Of a DNA stretch of 64,000 bases, positions 8,953 to 17,905 are shown piece after piece; the stretch's first letter is position 1; the number at the start of each line of letters is the position of its first letter. This DNA is from Lentzea nigeriaca (lineage in GTDB: Bacteria; Actinomycetota; Actinomycetes; Mycobacteriales; Pseudonocardiaceae): positions 62,001-126,000 of the forward strand of contig NZ_JAFBCX010000014.1 in NCBI RefSeq assembly GCF_016907955.1, written 5' to 3'. A program made the translations under genes and the position numbers. The notes under the pieces are model-generated. The model ran no database searches. It saw only the letters and a program-made list of their open reading frames with translations, and was not told the origin of the DNA.

Positions 8953-8973
8953 CTCTGGAGCGACGCTCCAGAG
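8953..8973. promoter_or_regulatory. TetR operator in the tetR/fadD intergenic region
   Basis: CTCTGGAGCG and CGCTCCAGAG flank a single central A, making a perfect 10+1+10 palindrome. It ends just before the fadD ribosome binding site (GGGGAG, 8976-8981) and 17 bases from the tetR start, so one bound repressor would block both genes. Confidence 0.8.
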
Positions 8974-8986
8974 AAGGGGAGAAGCA

Positions 8987-10585
<1,599 letters not shown>

Positions 10586-10639
10586 GTGGGGGATCGGGGT
10601 ATCGCTCTGACCGCCCGCGTGCTGTACTCCGATGGTGCC

Positions 10640-10683
10640 CGGCCGACGTGGCGCAGGCCGGCCCTGCGGCCACGTCGGGCCGA
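10640..10683. terminator. Hairpin between converging fadD and ilvD
   Basis: The left arm (10640-10657) and right arm (10663-10683) pair over about 17 positions with two one-base bulges, around a short loop. It lies between two stop codons on opposite strands, as expected for a shared terminator. No clear T-run follows. Confidence 0.5.
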
Positions 10684-10702
10684 TTTCCGGCAGCCCGGGC
10701 AA

Positions 10703-12391
10703 CTAGCCGCAGACCGCTCCGCGCGAAGCCGAGCCGACGAGCTTCGCGTACTTGGCGAGCACACCGCGTTCGTACCGCGGGGGCAGCGGCGCCCAGCCCT
10801 CGCGCCGGCTTTCCAGGTCCGCGTCGACGTCGAGCGTGCCCGCAGCGACGTTCAGCGTGATCTGGTCGCCGTCGCGCACGAACGCGATGGGGCCGCCGTC
10901 GACCGCTTCCGGTGCCACGTGGCCGACGCACAACCCCGTTGTGCCACCCGAGAAGCGGCCGTCGGTGAGCAGCAGGACGTCCTTGCCGAGGCCAGCGCCC
11001 TTGATCGCCGCGGTGATGGCGAGCATCTCGCGCATGCCCGGCCCGCCCTTGGGACCCTCGTAGCGGATCACCACGACGTCGCCCGCGGTGATCGTGCCGT
11101 CCTCCAGCGCGTCCATCGCGGCGCGCTCGCGGTCGAACACCCGCGCGGTGCCGGTGAAGACGTCCGAGTCGAAGCCGGCCGACTTCACGACGGCGCCGTC
11201 CGGGGCGAGGGTTCCGCGCAGGATCGTGATGCCGCCGGTGTGGTGGATGGGTTTGTCGAGCGCGCGCAGGACGAGGCCGTCGGGGTCGGGCGGCGCGATG
11301 TCGGCGAGGTTCTCGGCGACGGTGCGGCCGGTGACGGTGAGGCAGTCACCGTGCAGCAGGCCGGCGTCCAGCAGCGCCTTCATCACCACGGGCACGCCGC
11401 CGATGCGGTCGACGTCCGTCATCACGTGCCGCCCGAACGGTTTCACGTCCGCGAGGTGCGGCACCCGAGAGCCGATGCGGCTGAAGTCGTCCAGGCTGAG
11501 GTCGACACCGGCCTCGTGCGCGATGGCGAGCAGGTGCAGCACGGCGTTGGTGGAGCCGCCGAACGCCATGACGACGGCGATCGCGTTCTCGAACGCCTCG
11601 CGCGTCATGATCTGGCGCGCGGTGATGCCCTTGCGGAGCATCTCGACCACGGCCTGGCCCGACCTGCGCGCGAACCCGTCGCGACGGCGGTCCGTGGCCG
11701 GGGGAGCGGCGCTGCCCGGCAACGACATGCCCAGGGCCTCTGCCGCGCTGGCCATGGTGTTCGCGGTGTACATGCCACCGCACGCGCCCTCGCCGGGACA
11801 GATCGCGCGTTCGATCAGGTCGACGTCCTCGCGGCTCATCAGCCCGCGCGCACAGGCCCCGACCGCCTCGAACGCGTCGATGATCGTGACTTCCTTCTCG
11901 GTGCCGTCGGTCAGCGTGACCCGGCCCGGCAGGATCGACCCGGCGTAGAGGAACACGCTCGCGAGGTCGAGGCGCGCCGCCGCCATCAGCATGCCCGGCA
12001 ACGACTTGTCGCACCCGGCCAGCAACACCGAGCCGTCGAGCCGCTCGGCCTGCATCACCGTCTCGACGCTGTCGGCGATCACCTCACGGGAGACCAGCGA
12101 GAAGTGCATGCCCTCGTGGCCCATCGAGATGCCGTCCGACACCGAGATCGTGCCGAACTCCAGCGGATACCCGCCCGCCGCGTGCACCCCGTCCTTCGAC
12201 GCCTTCGCGAGGCGGTCGAGCGACAGGTTGCACGGTGTGATCTCGTTCCACGACGAGGCCACACCGATCTGCGGCTTCTCCCAGTCCTCGTCACCCATGC
12301 CGACGGCCCGGAGCATCCCGCGCGCGGCGGTGCGCTCCAGGCCGTCGGTCACGTCACGGCTGCGTGGCTTCACGTCCGGTGTCTCGGTCAT
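10703..12391 (-). CDS. ilvD: Dihydroxy-acid dehydratase
   Basis: A 562-residue IlvD/Edd protein. Candidate Fe-S cluster cysteines are Cys54 (NEITPCN), Cys127 ([12 protein letters not shown]) and the pair Cys198/Cys204 in [15 protein letters not shown]. The family block [20 protein letters not shown] is near the C-terminus. It converts 2,3-dihydroxy-isovalerate and 2,3-dihydroxy-3-methylvalerate to the 2-oxo acids of valine and isoleucine synthesis. The ATG at 12391 lies 6 bases after a TAGCGT hexamer with no ribosome binding site, so the transcript is probably leaderless. It converges with fadD; no other ilv gene is nearby. Confidence 0.93.
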   Translation of the reverse strand: MTETPDVKPRSRDVTDGLERTAARGMLRAVGMGDEDWEKPQIGVASSWNEITPCNLSLDRLAKASKDGVHAAGGYPLEFGTISVSDGISMGHEGMHFSLVSREVIADSVETVMQAERLDGSVLLAGCDKSLPGMLMAAARLDLASVFLYAGSILPGRVTLTDGTEKEVTIIDAFEAVGACARGLMSREDVDLIERAICPGEGACGGMYTANTMASAAEALGMSLPGSAAPPATDRRRDGFARRSGQAVVEMLRKGITARQIMTREAFENAIAVVMAFGGSTNAVLHLLAIAHEAGVDLSLDDFSRIGSRVPHLADVKPFGRHVMTDVDRIGGVPVVMKALLDAGLLHGDCLTVTGRTVAENLADIAPPDPDGLVLRALDKPIHHTGGITILRGTLAPDGAVVKSAGFDSDVFTGTARVFDRERAAMDALEDGTITAGDVVVIRYEGPKGGPGMREMLAITAAIKGAGLGKDVLLLTDGRFSGGTTGLCVGHVAPEAVDGGPIAFVRDGDQITLNVAAGTLDVDADLESRREGWAPLPPRYERGVLAKYAKLVGSASRGAVCG

Positions 12392-12686
12392 GAACGCACG
12401 CTAGCTCTGGATCGACCCGATCACCTGCGGACGCGCGGAAATCGAGGCGGGCGGTGCTCGTCCGCCAGGCCAGACCGATGGGAATCAGCAGAGCCGCGTA
12501 TGCCGCGATCGGCACCGCGGTCCAGAACGAGAGATGCCGGGCGGCCCTGACGAGCATGAGTGTGATGAAAGCGAGGTTGATGACGCCGACGCCGCCGTAA
12601 GCGATGATTATCGCCAAGCGCTGGGCCTTCGGTGCGGTGTGCACATTTGTGGCTCGTTCGCTCGCGGTGACGCCGATCGTGTTCAC
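12354..12686 (-). CDS. Small two-helix membrane protein overlapping the ilvD start
   Basis: A 110-residue frame starting at GTG 12686, with two convincing membrane helices ([20 protein letters not shown] at about 24-43 and [19 protein letters not shown] at about 56-74) and a hydrophilic tail. The end overlaps the first 38 bases of ilvD in another frame on the same strand. A GGGAG stands only 2 bases before the GTG, closer than ideal. No family recognised. The hydrophobic pattern is the main support for coding. Confidence 0.5.
   Translation of the reverse strand: MNTIGVTASERATNVHTAPKAQRLAIIIAYGGVGVINLAFITLMLVRAARHLSFWTAVPIAAYAALLIPIGLAWRTSTARLDFRASAGDRVDPELACVHDRDTGREATQP
12398..12403 (-). 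promoter_or_regulatory. -10 hexamer of a probable leaderless ilvD promoter
   Basis: TAGCGT on the minus strand, 6 bases before the ilvD ATG, fits the TANNNT -10 consensus with transcription starting at or next to the start codon. Confidence 0.45.
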
Positions 12687-12795
12687 GTCTCCCGCTCGAC
12701 GTCACGCGGGTGACCGACGCGCTGAAAGTACGGATGAGGTCAGTGGGTTCGAGTTCGGGAAAACAAGAACGCACCGGGCCCGTCGGGCTCGGTGC

Positions 12796-13008
12796 TCAGT
12801 CCTCGCGGCCACACCGCATCCGTGTCCGGCGCGAAGTCCCGGTACTCCGCCGCTCCACCAGGACCGGTCCACCGGCCATCCACGCCACCACGAGCGCGTG
12901 CGCGGGTCCGCCCGCGGTCGGCTCGAGCAGGACGATCACGTGCTGCCGGGGCCGTGGTGCGCTGATCCCCGTCGCCTGGTGGACCGCCTCGACGTCTGGA
13001 TCGGGCAC
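12796..13008 (-). CDS. Possible 70-residue hypothetical protein
   Basis: The stretch 12687-13110 has no clear gene. The best candidate is this frame from GTG 13008 (MPDPDVEAVHQATGISAPRP), with GGAG 8 bases upstream and good third-position GC up to about residue 52, after which the composition (Arg/Thr-rich) looks less protein-like. The frame stays coding-like upstream of the GTG without a start, so it could be a decayed gene. No family recognised. Confidence 0.3.
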   Translation of the reverse strand: MPDPDVEAVHQATGISAPRPRQHVIVLLEPTAGGPAHALVVAWMAGGPVLVERRSTGTSRRTRMRCGRED

Positions 13009-13110
13009 CGGCGCTACTCCGGTGAGCTGCGCGACGAGGCACGTCTTCTCGTCGCCGATGCCAGGACCCGTGTGGGTGGCCCCTGACGACGACCACCCAC
13101 ACGGCGCTGA

Positions 13111-14280
13111 TCAGGCGGGATTCGCCGCGTGCGTCAGGGTCTCCCAGGCGACGAACAGGTTGTTCGTCCCTTGTGGACGCTGCGCCTCGGTGTAGCGCTG
13201 GGTGTTCGCCATCGCGATGCCCAGCCTGGTGTTCAGCGCGTTGAACGACACCTCCGACGTCGGCCCGAGGCTCTGGCTGTACGAGCCGCCGCACAGCCAG
13301 GACGGCACCGGTTCACCGTTCTGGTACTTGGTGTGCAGGCCCCACGCGTGCCGCATGCGGTCCTTGATCTCGCCCCAGATGTCCTGGCCCTGGTGCCGCG
13401 CGGTCTCGGCGAGGTGCGCGGCGGCGGCGAGGCCGTAGCCGGTGTGCGTGAAGTCCCGGCAGGTCTCCTGGCTGAGGCCGTCGACGAACGTGGACTGGCC
13501 CTGCCAGTACGAGATGATCTCGGACCTGGTGTCGATGCCGCTGCCCGGCGGCGTCTTCGGCAGCTCGCCGTCGGTGGAGAGGTAGACGTAGGCGGGGATG
13601 CGGGTGCGGAAGATGCTGATCGCCTTGTCGTAGGCGGTGCGGTCCTCCAGGAAGACCGCGATGCCGATCGACGCCTCCATCATGCTGAGTTCCCAGTTGC
13701 CGTTGGTGTTCGCGCGGCCGTTCTGGATCTCGGGCAGGTAGACGTTGCGCAGCATCGCGCCGAACCTCGCGCTGTTCGGCCAGTTCCCGTAGACGTGCTT
13801 GATGATCTCCGCCGCCTTGGGCCAGCTCGACGCCGACCACGCGGTCTGCAGCGGGGCGTTCGAGTTGGTGTGGTCGGTGATGGTGGCGGACCAGGCGTCC
13901 ATGATCTGGATGGCCTTGGCCGCATACCTGCTGTCGCGCGTCACGTACCAGGCGAGAGACAGGGTGTAGGCGGCGATGGCGTCTTCGCGTTCGTCGGTGC
14001 AGCCGTAGTTCGGGTTGGAGTAGGGGCCGCACTCCACCACGGACCTGGGCTTCGGCGTGCGGTTCAGGTCGGCGTACTTGGACGTCATCATGCGGTCGTA
14101 GGCGAGCTTCCACGGCTGCGCGCCGGCCTGGACCTTGGCGCGCATGAAGTCCAGCTGTGGCCGGGACACGACGACTCCCGGGTGGACGAACGTCACCGGC
14201 GCTGCCGAGGCGGATCCGGTGACCGGTACGAGTAGCGATGCCAGCAGTGCGATCAGCACCGCGCAGGAACGGGTGACCAT
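13111..14280 (-). CDS. Secreted alginate-lyase-like protein
   Basis: A 389-residue protein with a signal peptide (MVTRSCAVLIALLASLLVPV..., cleavage after about residue 27, ASA-AP). The mature part is an (alpha/alpha) barrel of the alginate lyase family (PF05426-like): DAIAAYTLSLAWYVTRD, KAIQIMDAWSATITDH, TNGNWELSMMEASIGIAVFLEDRT and ETCRDFTHTGYGLAAAAHLAETA contain the Asn-Trp-Glu, His and Tyr positions usual in the active cleft. It likely cleaves a uronic-acid or related polysaccharide outside the cell by beta-elimination; the exact substrate cannot be read from sequence. A DasR-like box overlaps the presumed promoter. Confidence 0.8.
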   Translation of the reverse strand: MVTRSCAVLIALLASLLVPVTGSASAAPVTFVHPGVVVSRPQLDFMRAKVQAGAQPWKLAYDRMMTSKYADLNRTPKPRSVVECGPYSNPNYGCTDEREDAIAAYTLSLAWYVTRDSRYAAKAIQIMDAWSATITDHTNSNAPLQTAWSASSWPKAAEIIKHVYGNWPNSARFGAMLRNVYLPEIQNGRANTNGNWELSMMEASIGIAVFLEDRTAYDKAISIFRTRIPAYVYLSTDGELPKTPPGSGIDTRSEIISYWQGQSTFVDGLSQETCRDFTHTGYGLAAAAHLAETARHQGQDIWGEIKDRMRHAWGLHTKYQNGEPVPSWLCGGSYSQSLGPTSEVSFNALNTRLGIAMANTQRYTEAQRPQGTNNLFVAWETLTHAANPA

Positions 14281-14292
14281 GCGGCCAGTGTC

Positions 14293-14308
14293 AGTGGTCT
14301 ATACCTTT
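14293..14308 (-). promoter_or_regulatory. DasR-like (dre) box before the polysaccharide lyase gene
   Basis: AGTGGTCTATACCTTT matches 12 of 16 positions of the dre consensus AGTGGTCTAGACCACT, with the TGGTCTA-ACC core intact. On the minus strand it contains TATAGA, a possible -10 element 17 bases before the start codon, so a bound regulator would cover the promoter. Confidence 0.45.
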
Positions 14309-14350
14309 GCGGTCAATCGTTCCGGCACAAGATTCATGCTGGTGAACAAC

Positions 14351-14389
14351 GAGAATCCCCGGTGCGCGGGAGGTGCACCGGGGATTCTC
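14351..14389. terminator. Terminator hairpin after the DUF1996 gene
   Basis: Perfect 15-base arms (14351-14365 and 14375-14389) surround a 9-base loop, beginning 16 bases after the stop codon of the minus-strand DUF1996 gene. No strong T-run follows, as is common in high-GC actinobacteria. Confidence 0.75.
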
Positions 14390-14405
14390 GCTCGTCAGAA
14401 CTGGG

Positions 14406-15857
14406 TCACTCCTTGCACTTCTTGCCGGAGTTCACGCAGTTGACCAGGCGGTTCATGATCTGCTGCGACATCACGTTCGCGAAGTCGTCGTGGTCGGAGA
14501 AGGGGTTGTGCGCTTCCTCCGGGAACGAGTCGACCTTGTACTGGCCCTTCAGCTGGACGTCCCTGGGGATGTTGTAGGTCAGGGAGATCCGCAGCTGCGG
14601 CACGGCCTTGAAGCCCTTGGGGCACTTGCCGTTCCCGTCCGGGAAGACGATGTGCTCGCGGTGCTTCGCGGAGTCGATGTTCTTGCCGTCCCAGCAGCTC
14701 GGGAAGTCGTGGATACGCTTGACCTTGGAGCCCTGCGGGCAGATCGGGTACTTGTTGATCTGCACCTTGTCCTCGAAGCCGGTGCAGGTCCACGAGTCCT
14801 TGGCGTTCTTCTTGCCGTTGGCCGTGACCTTCGCGTCGCCGTAGAGGATGCGGAGGAACTTCGGCATCGCGACGACCTTGCCGACCGGGCTGCCGCGGAA
14901 GGTCAGGTCCGCGACCTCCGGGCGCTGGATCTCGCCGTCGTTGCCCTCGAGCTCGAGCTTGTCGTTCGCCTCGGGGTTGTTCTTCTTCGCCTTGTCCTCG
15001 GTGCCCTCGGCCTGAGCGTTGTCGCTGTTCTCGCTGCCGTTGTCGGCGGCGGACTTGTTGTTCTGCTCCTTGACCTTGCAGGCCGCGAGCGGGTTCAGGT
15101 CCGGAGCCTGCTTGCCCTGGCGGCTGAACGCCTGCATGATCCGGTCGAGGATGGCGGCGCGCTTGTCCTTCAGCGGGCCGATGACGGCGTTGTTGACGTC
15201 CTGGGCCTTGGTGTTCTCGAGCTTCTTCTCGGCCTCTTCGTCCACCTTGTCGATGTTCTGCAGCTCGCGGTCGATCTCGGCCTGGGCCTTGTCCGGCACG
15301 TCCTCCGGCAGCTTGGAGGCGACGTCGGGGCACTCCAGGCGGGCCGCGGCCTTGTCGGCCTTGTCCTTGTCCTTCTGGGCCTTGTCGTCCTTCTTCTTCG
15401 GCTGCTGGGCCGCCTTCTCGTCGTCCTTGTCGATGCGGACGACGGGCCAGAAGTACGCGGACTTGTCACCGTTCTTGCAGGTCGTGCCTGCCTTCTGCAG
15501 CGACTTGTTGTTGGAGTCCGCGTTCGTGGACAGGTTGCCGACGTAGTCGTGCAGGTGCTGGGCGCCGTTGCGGACGCCGGGCTGCGCGATGAAGTTGTCC
15601 GGGTTGAAGTGCTGGTTCTCGTTACGGCCGCAGTCGACCGTGAACGTACCCGTGGTGGCGCCTTGCTCCTGTTTTGGTTTCTTGACGTTCGGCTTCACCT
15701 TCGTGATGTCGACGAACTGCGATTTGTCCGCCCCGTCGGCGAGCGCGGCGCCATCAGAAGAACTGATGGCCACCACCGCGGCACCGCCAGCGACCAGGGC
15801 CATCGCCGCTGCTGCGGCGGTCAGCCAGATCGTGGATTTCCTACGGTGAAAAGCCAT
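14406..15857 (-). CDS. Secreted DUF1996 protein split by a highly charged insert
   Basis: A 483-residue protein starting at ATG 15857 with GAGGTGG upstream. It has an N-terminal signal or anchor (residues 10-33) and DUF1996 in two parts. The first (about 70-150) holds TVDCGRNENQHFNPDNF, GAQHLHDYVGN and SAYFWPVVR. The second (about 340-480) holds VAMPKFLRILYGDAK, WTCTGFED, IHDFPSCWDGKN, HIVFPDGNGKCP and SFPEEAHNPFSDHDDFANV. Between them (about 145-335) lies a stretch very rich in Lys, Asp, Glu, Ala and Asn, probably coiled coil or disordered. DUF1996 proteins are secreted and of unknown function; conserved His, Asp and Cys suggest a metal or sugar site. Next gene upstream encodes a DUF4142 protein. 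Confidence 0.88.
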   Translation of the reverse strand: MAFHRRKSTIWLTAAAAAMALVAGGAAVVAISSSDGAALADGADKSQFVDITKVKPNVKKPKQEQGATTGTFTVDCGRNENQHFNPDNFIAQPGVRNGAQHLHDYVGNLSTNADSNNKSLQKAGTTCKNGDKSAYFWPVVRIDKDDEKAAQQPKKKDDKAQKDKDKADKAAARLECPDVASKLPEDVPDKAQAEIDRELQNIDKVDEEAEKKLENTKAQDVNNAVIGPLKDKRAAILDRIMQAFSRQGKQAPDLNPLAACKVKEQNNKSAADNGSENSDNAQAEGTEDKAKKNNPEANDKLELEGNDGEIQRPEVADLTFRGSPVGKVVAMPKFLRILYGDAKVTANGKKNAKDSWTCTGFEDKVQINKYPICPQGSKVKRIHDFPSCWDGKNIDSAKHREHIVFPDGNGKCPKGFKAVPQLRISLTYNIPRDVQLKGQYKVDSFPEEAHNPFSDHDDFANVMSQQIMNRLVNCVNSGKKCKE

Positions 15858-15941
15858 TTGCCACCTCGTGTAGTCCGATAAAACGGCATGGTGAAGCTGA
15901 CGGCGGTTAGCCGTGTTGTTCGGTTGAACCTCGGTGTGCGG

Positions 15942-16844
15942 TCAGTACGAACGCGATTTCCGTCGAGTTTTCTGCTTGGATCGGGATATCATTCGCATTC
16001 CCACCAGCGCGAGCGCGAGCACCGCTATGGCGCCGAAGAAGACACCGTTGTTGTCACCGAAGACGCCCTGTTCGGAGGTCCGGGTGAACTTGGTGCCCTC
16101 CGGCACGGTCGGGATCACACCGTCGGTCGGGTTCGCGGACGCGTCCGCGTTGCTGTTGTTGTCCCCCGTGGGTTCCGGTGCCCCGGACGCCGCCGTCGGG
16201 GGAGCGAGCGGCTGTGGGGACTCCAGGCCGGCGAAGTCGACGCGACCGGTCTCCTCGAGCACCTTCATGTGGTCGAAGACGGTGATCATCGCCTGCGTGG
16301 AGAGGATGCGGACGAGCTCGTTCTTGGTGCCCGCCCGGATCTGCGCGGCATAGGCGTAGACCTTGCCGTGCGCCGCACGGAGCCGGTTGGCGAACACGGC
16401 GTCGAACTCGTCGCCGTTCGCCGCGTCCATCTCGGCCAGCCAGCCCTTTTGCTCGTCGGTCGCCTCGGTGGGCAACGTGTGGCCAAGCAGGACGCCCGCC
16501 CGGTTCACCACGTTGTCCAGCAGCGTGTGCCCCTCGATGAGGTGCTTGCAGGCTTCCTGGATCTTCGGCTGGTCGGCCCGCTTGGCCTGGCCCTTCTCGC
16601 CTGCGGGCTTCTCCCACAGTCCGGCCTGCTTGACCCGGTCCATGAAGTCCCGGTCGGCAGGTCCGAGCGGACCCCACTGGGTCTGCACGACCTCGTCGCC
16701 CGTCCCGCCACTACCGGGCGGCGGGGTCGAGATGGGGGTCGAGGGGTTGGCGGGCTGACCGATCGCGCTCCCGGTGTTGAGCAGCACGGCCAGCACACAG
16801 CCGGCCAACGCGACGAGGAGTCGCGTCGGCGTTGCCAAGTCCAT
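15942..16844 (-). CDS. DUF4142 exported protein with C-terminal membrane anchor
   Basis: About 300 residues. A signal peptide (TRLLVALAGCVLAVLLNTGS, cleavage near AIGQPA) is followed by a Pro/Gly-rich linker, a helical DUF4142 domain (about 60-205: LGPADRDFMDRVKQAGLWEKPAG, CKHLIEGHTLLDNVVNRAG, FANRLRAAHGKVYAYAAQIR), a second low-complexity linker, then a membrane helix FFGAIAVLALALVGMRMI and a basic tail. This suggests exposure outside with a C-terminal anchor. DUF4142 resembles ferritin-like helical bundles; function unknown. The start is uncertain: ATG 16844 fits the signal peptide, while GTG 16856 or TTG 16877 would add positive charge; none has a strong ribosome binding site. It probably works with the DUF1996 neighbour 84 bases downstream. 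Confidence 0.83.
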   Translation of the reverse strand: MDLATPTRLLVALAGCVLAVLLNTGSAIGQPANPSTPISTPPPGSGGTGDEVVQTQWGPLGPADRDFMDRVKQAGLWEKPAGEKGQAKRADQPKIQEACKHLIEGHTLLDNVVNRAGVLLGHTLPTEATDEQKGWLAEMDAANGDEFDAVFANRLRAAHGKVYAYAAQIRAGTKNELVRILSTQAMITVFDHMKVLEETGRVDFAGLESPQPLAPPTAASGAPEPTGDNNSNADASANPTDGVIPTVPEGTKFTRTSEQGVFGDNNGVFFGAIAVLALALVGMRMISRSKQKTRRKSRSY

Positions 16845-16958
16845 GGGGAGTCGCACGATCGGGACTACGGCTCGCAACGGGAGCCCGCCTCAGTTCGAGA
16901 CCCCGGCGTTATCGAAACGTTATCTAACCCCGCGCAACCTCGGCTCACGCGCGCGACC

Positions 16959-16964
16959 TAAAGT
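16959..16964 (+). promoter_or_regulatory. -10 hexamer of a probable leaderless promoter (SGNH hydrolase)
   Basis: TAAAGT ends 7 bases before ATG 16972, and no ribosome binding site is present. Just upstream (16918-16935) CGTTATC occurs twice as a direct repeat, CGTTATCGAAACGTTATC, which may bind a regulator of this divergent region. Confidence 0.45.
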
Positions 16965-16971
16965 CCTGAGC

Positions 16972-17730
16972 ATGAGCAAGCGTTTTGTGGCGTTGGGGGA
17001 TTCGTTCACCGAGGGGGTCGGTGACGAAGACGCTGGTCGTCCCAACGGCGTCCGCGGATGGGCCGATCGCGTCGCCGAGGTCCTGGGTTCCGCCGACCCC
17101 GAGTTCACCTATGCCAACCTCGCGGTGCGCGGCCGGTTGCTGCCGCAGGTACTCGACGAGCAGCTGGAACGCGCACTCGACATGAAGCCCGACCTCGTCT
17201 CGCTCTATGCGGGCGGGAACGACCTCATGCGGCCGAAGGTGGACATCGACGCGTTGATGCGCCGTTACCGCGCTGCTATCGCACGCACGGTGAAGCAAGG
17301 TGCTCGCGTCATCCTCTTCACGGGTGTCGACGGGGTCGACGACCCGGTGTTCCGCAAGATGCGGGGTCGCGTGGCCATCTACAACGAGCATGTGCGGGCG
17401 ATCGCCGCCGAGCACTCGTGCGTGCTCGTCGACATGTGGTCGATGCGGCAGCTGCGTGACCGTCGGATGTGGTCGCCGGACCGGTTGCACCTGAACGAGC
17501 TGGGGCACCACGAGGTCGCCATCTCGGTGCTCGAGGGTCTCGGCGTCGCGCACTCCCTGGAACGGACGGTGCTCGGTGTGGCGCCGCTGGTCGACAGGAA
17601 GATCCGGCGGGCGGAGGACTGGCGGTGGGCGCGCGAGCACGTCGTGCCGTGGGTGATGAGGCGGCTGCGCGGTGAGTCGTCCGGTGACGTGATCCGGCCG
17701 CGGCGACCGGAGCTGCTGCCGCCCTCCTGA
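16972..17730 (+). CDS. SGNH/GDSL-family hydrolase
   Basis: A 252-residue cytoplasmic protein with the SGNH blocks: block I VALGDSFTEGVGDE (nucleophile Ser11), block II Gly in YANLAVRGR, block III YAGGNDLMRP (Asn) and block V SPDRLHLNELGHHEVA (Asp-His). No signal peptide. The family hydrolyses ester bonds of lipids, acyl-CoA, acetylated sugars or similar; the substrate is not predictable. ATG 16972 was chosen because the catalytic block starts right after it and a -10 hexamer stands 7 bases upstream. It may be read independently of the transporter operon that follows. Confidence 0.88.
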   Translation: MSKRFVALGDSFTEGVGDEDAGRPNGVRGWADRVAEVLGSADPEFTYANLAVRGRLLPQVLDEQLERALDMKPDLVSLYAGGNDLMRPKVDIDALMRRYRAAIARTVKQGARVILFTGVDGVDDPVFRKMRGRVAIYNEHVRAIAAEHSCVLVDMWSMRQLRDRRMWSPDRLHLNELGHHEVAISVLEGLGVAHSLERTVLGVAPLVDRKIRRAEDWRWAREHVVPWVMRRLRGESSGDVIRPRRPELLPPS

Positions 17731-17731
17731 G

Positions 17732-17745
17732 TAGAACGTGTTCCT
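17732..17745. promoter_or_regulatory. KstR-like box 1
   Basis: TAGAACGTGTTCCT matches the KstR consensus TNNAACNNGTTNNA except for the last base. It directly follows the SGNH hydrolase stop codon and lies 80 bases before a perfect copy. Confidence 0.5.
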
Positions 17746-17811
17746 CGACAGAGACCGGGCAAACGAGGTAACTGCGCTTTGGTGACGGTGTTCGTCGCTT
17801 TCCTTTGCAGA

Positions 17812-17825
17812 TAGAACGTGTTCTA
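17812..17825. promoter_or_regulatory. KstR-like box 2 (perfect palindrome)
   Basis: TAGAACGTGTTCTA is a perfect palindrome and fits TNNAACNNGTTNNA, the operator of KstR, the TetR-type repressor of sterol catabolism in mycolic-acid actinobacteria. It lies 80 bases before the substrate-binding-protein start. The 2-base centre rules out a LexA box, which needs 4. Confidence 0.6.
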
Positions 17826-17891
17826 AAAATTGTGTAGGCCACCTGGGTGAATTCGCTGGTAGCAGGCTCGGGCTGAATTGATGCAGTGCCC

Positions 17892-17897
17892 TAGCGT
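17892..17897 (+). promoter_or_regulatory. -10 hexamer of the Liv-type operon promoter
   Basis: TAGCGT lies 8 bases before ATG 17906 and there is no ribosome binding site, so the first gene of the operon is probably translated from a leaderless transcript. Confidence 0.45.
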
Positions 17898-17905
17898 TCC
17901 TCCGC

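Noticed and set aside
10586-12550. 654-codon frame opposite ilvD
   Set aside because: Antisense to a well conserved enzyme; Arg/Asp/Val/Gly-rich composition typical of a GC-rich shadow frame.
17812-17825. TAGAACGTGTTCTA as a LexA box
   Set aside because: Actinobacterial LexA boxes have four bases between GAAC and GTTC; here there are two, which fits KstR instead.
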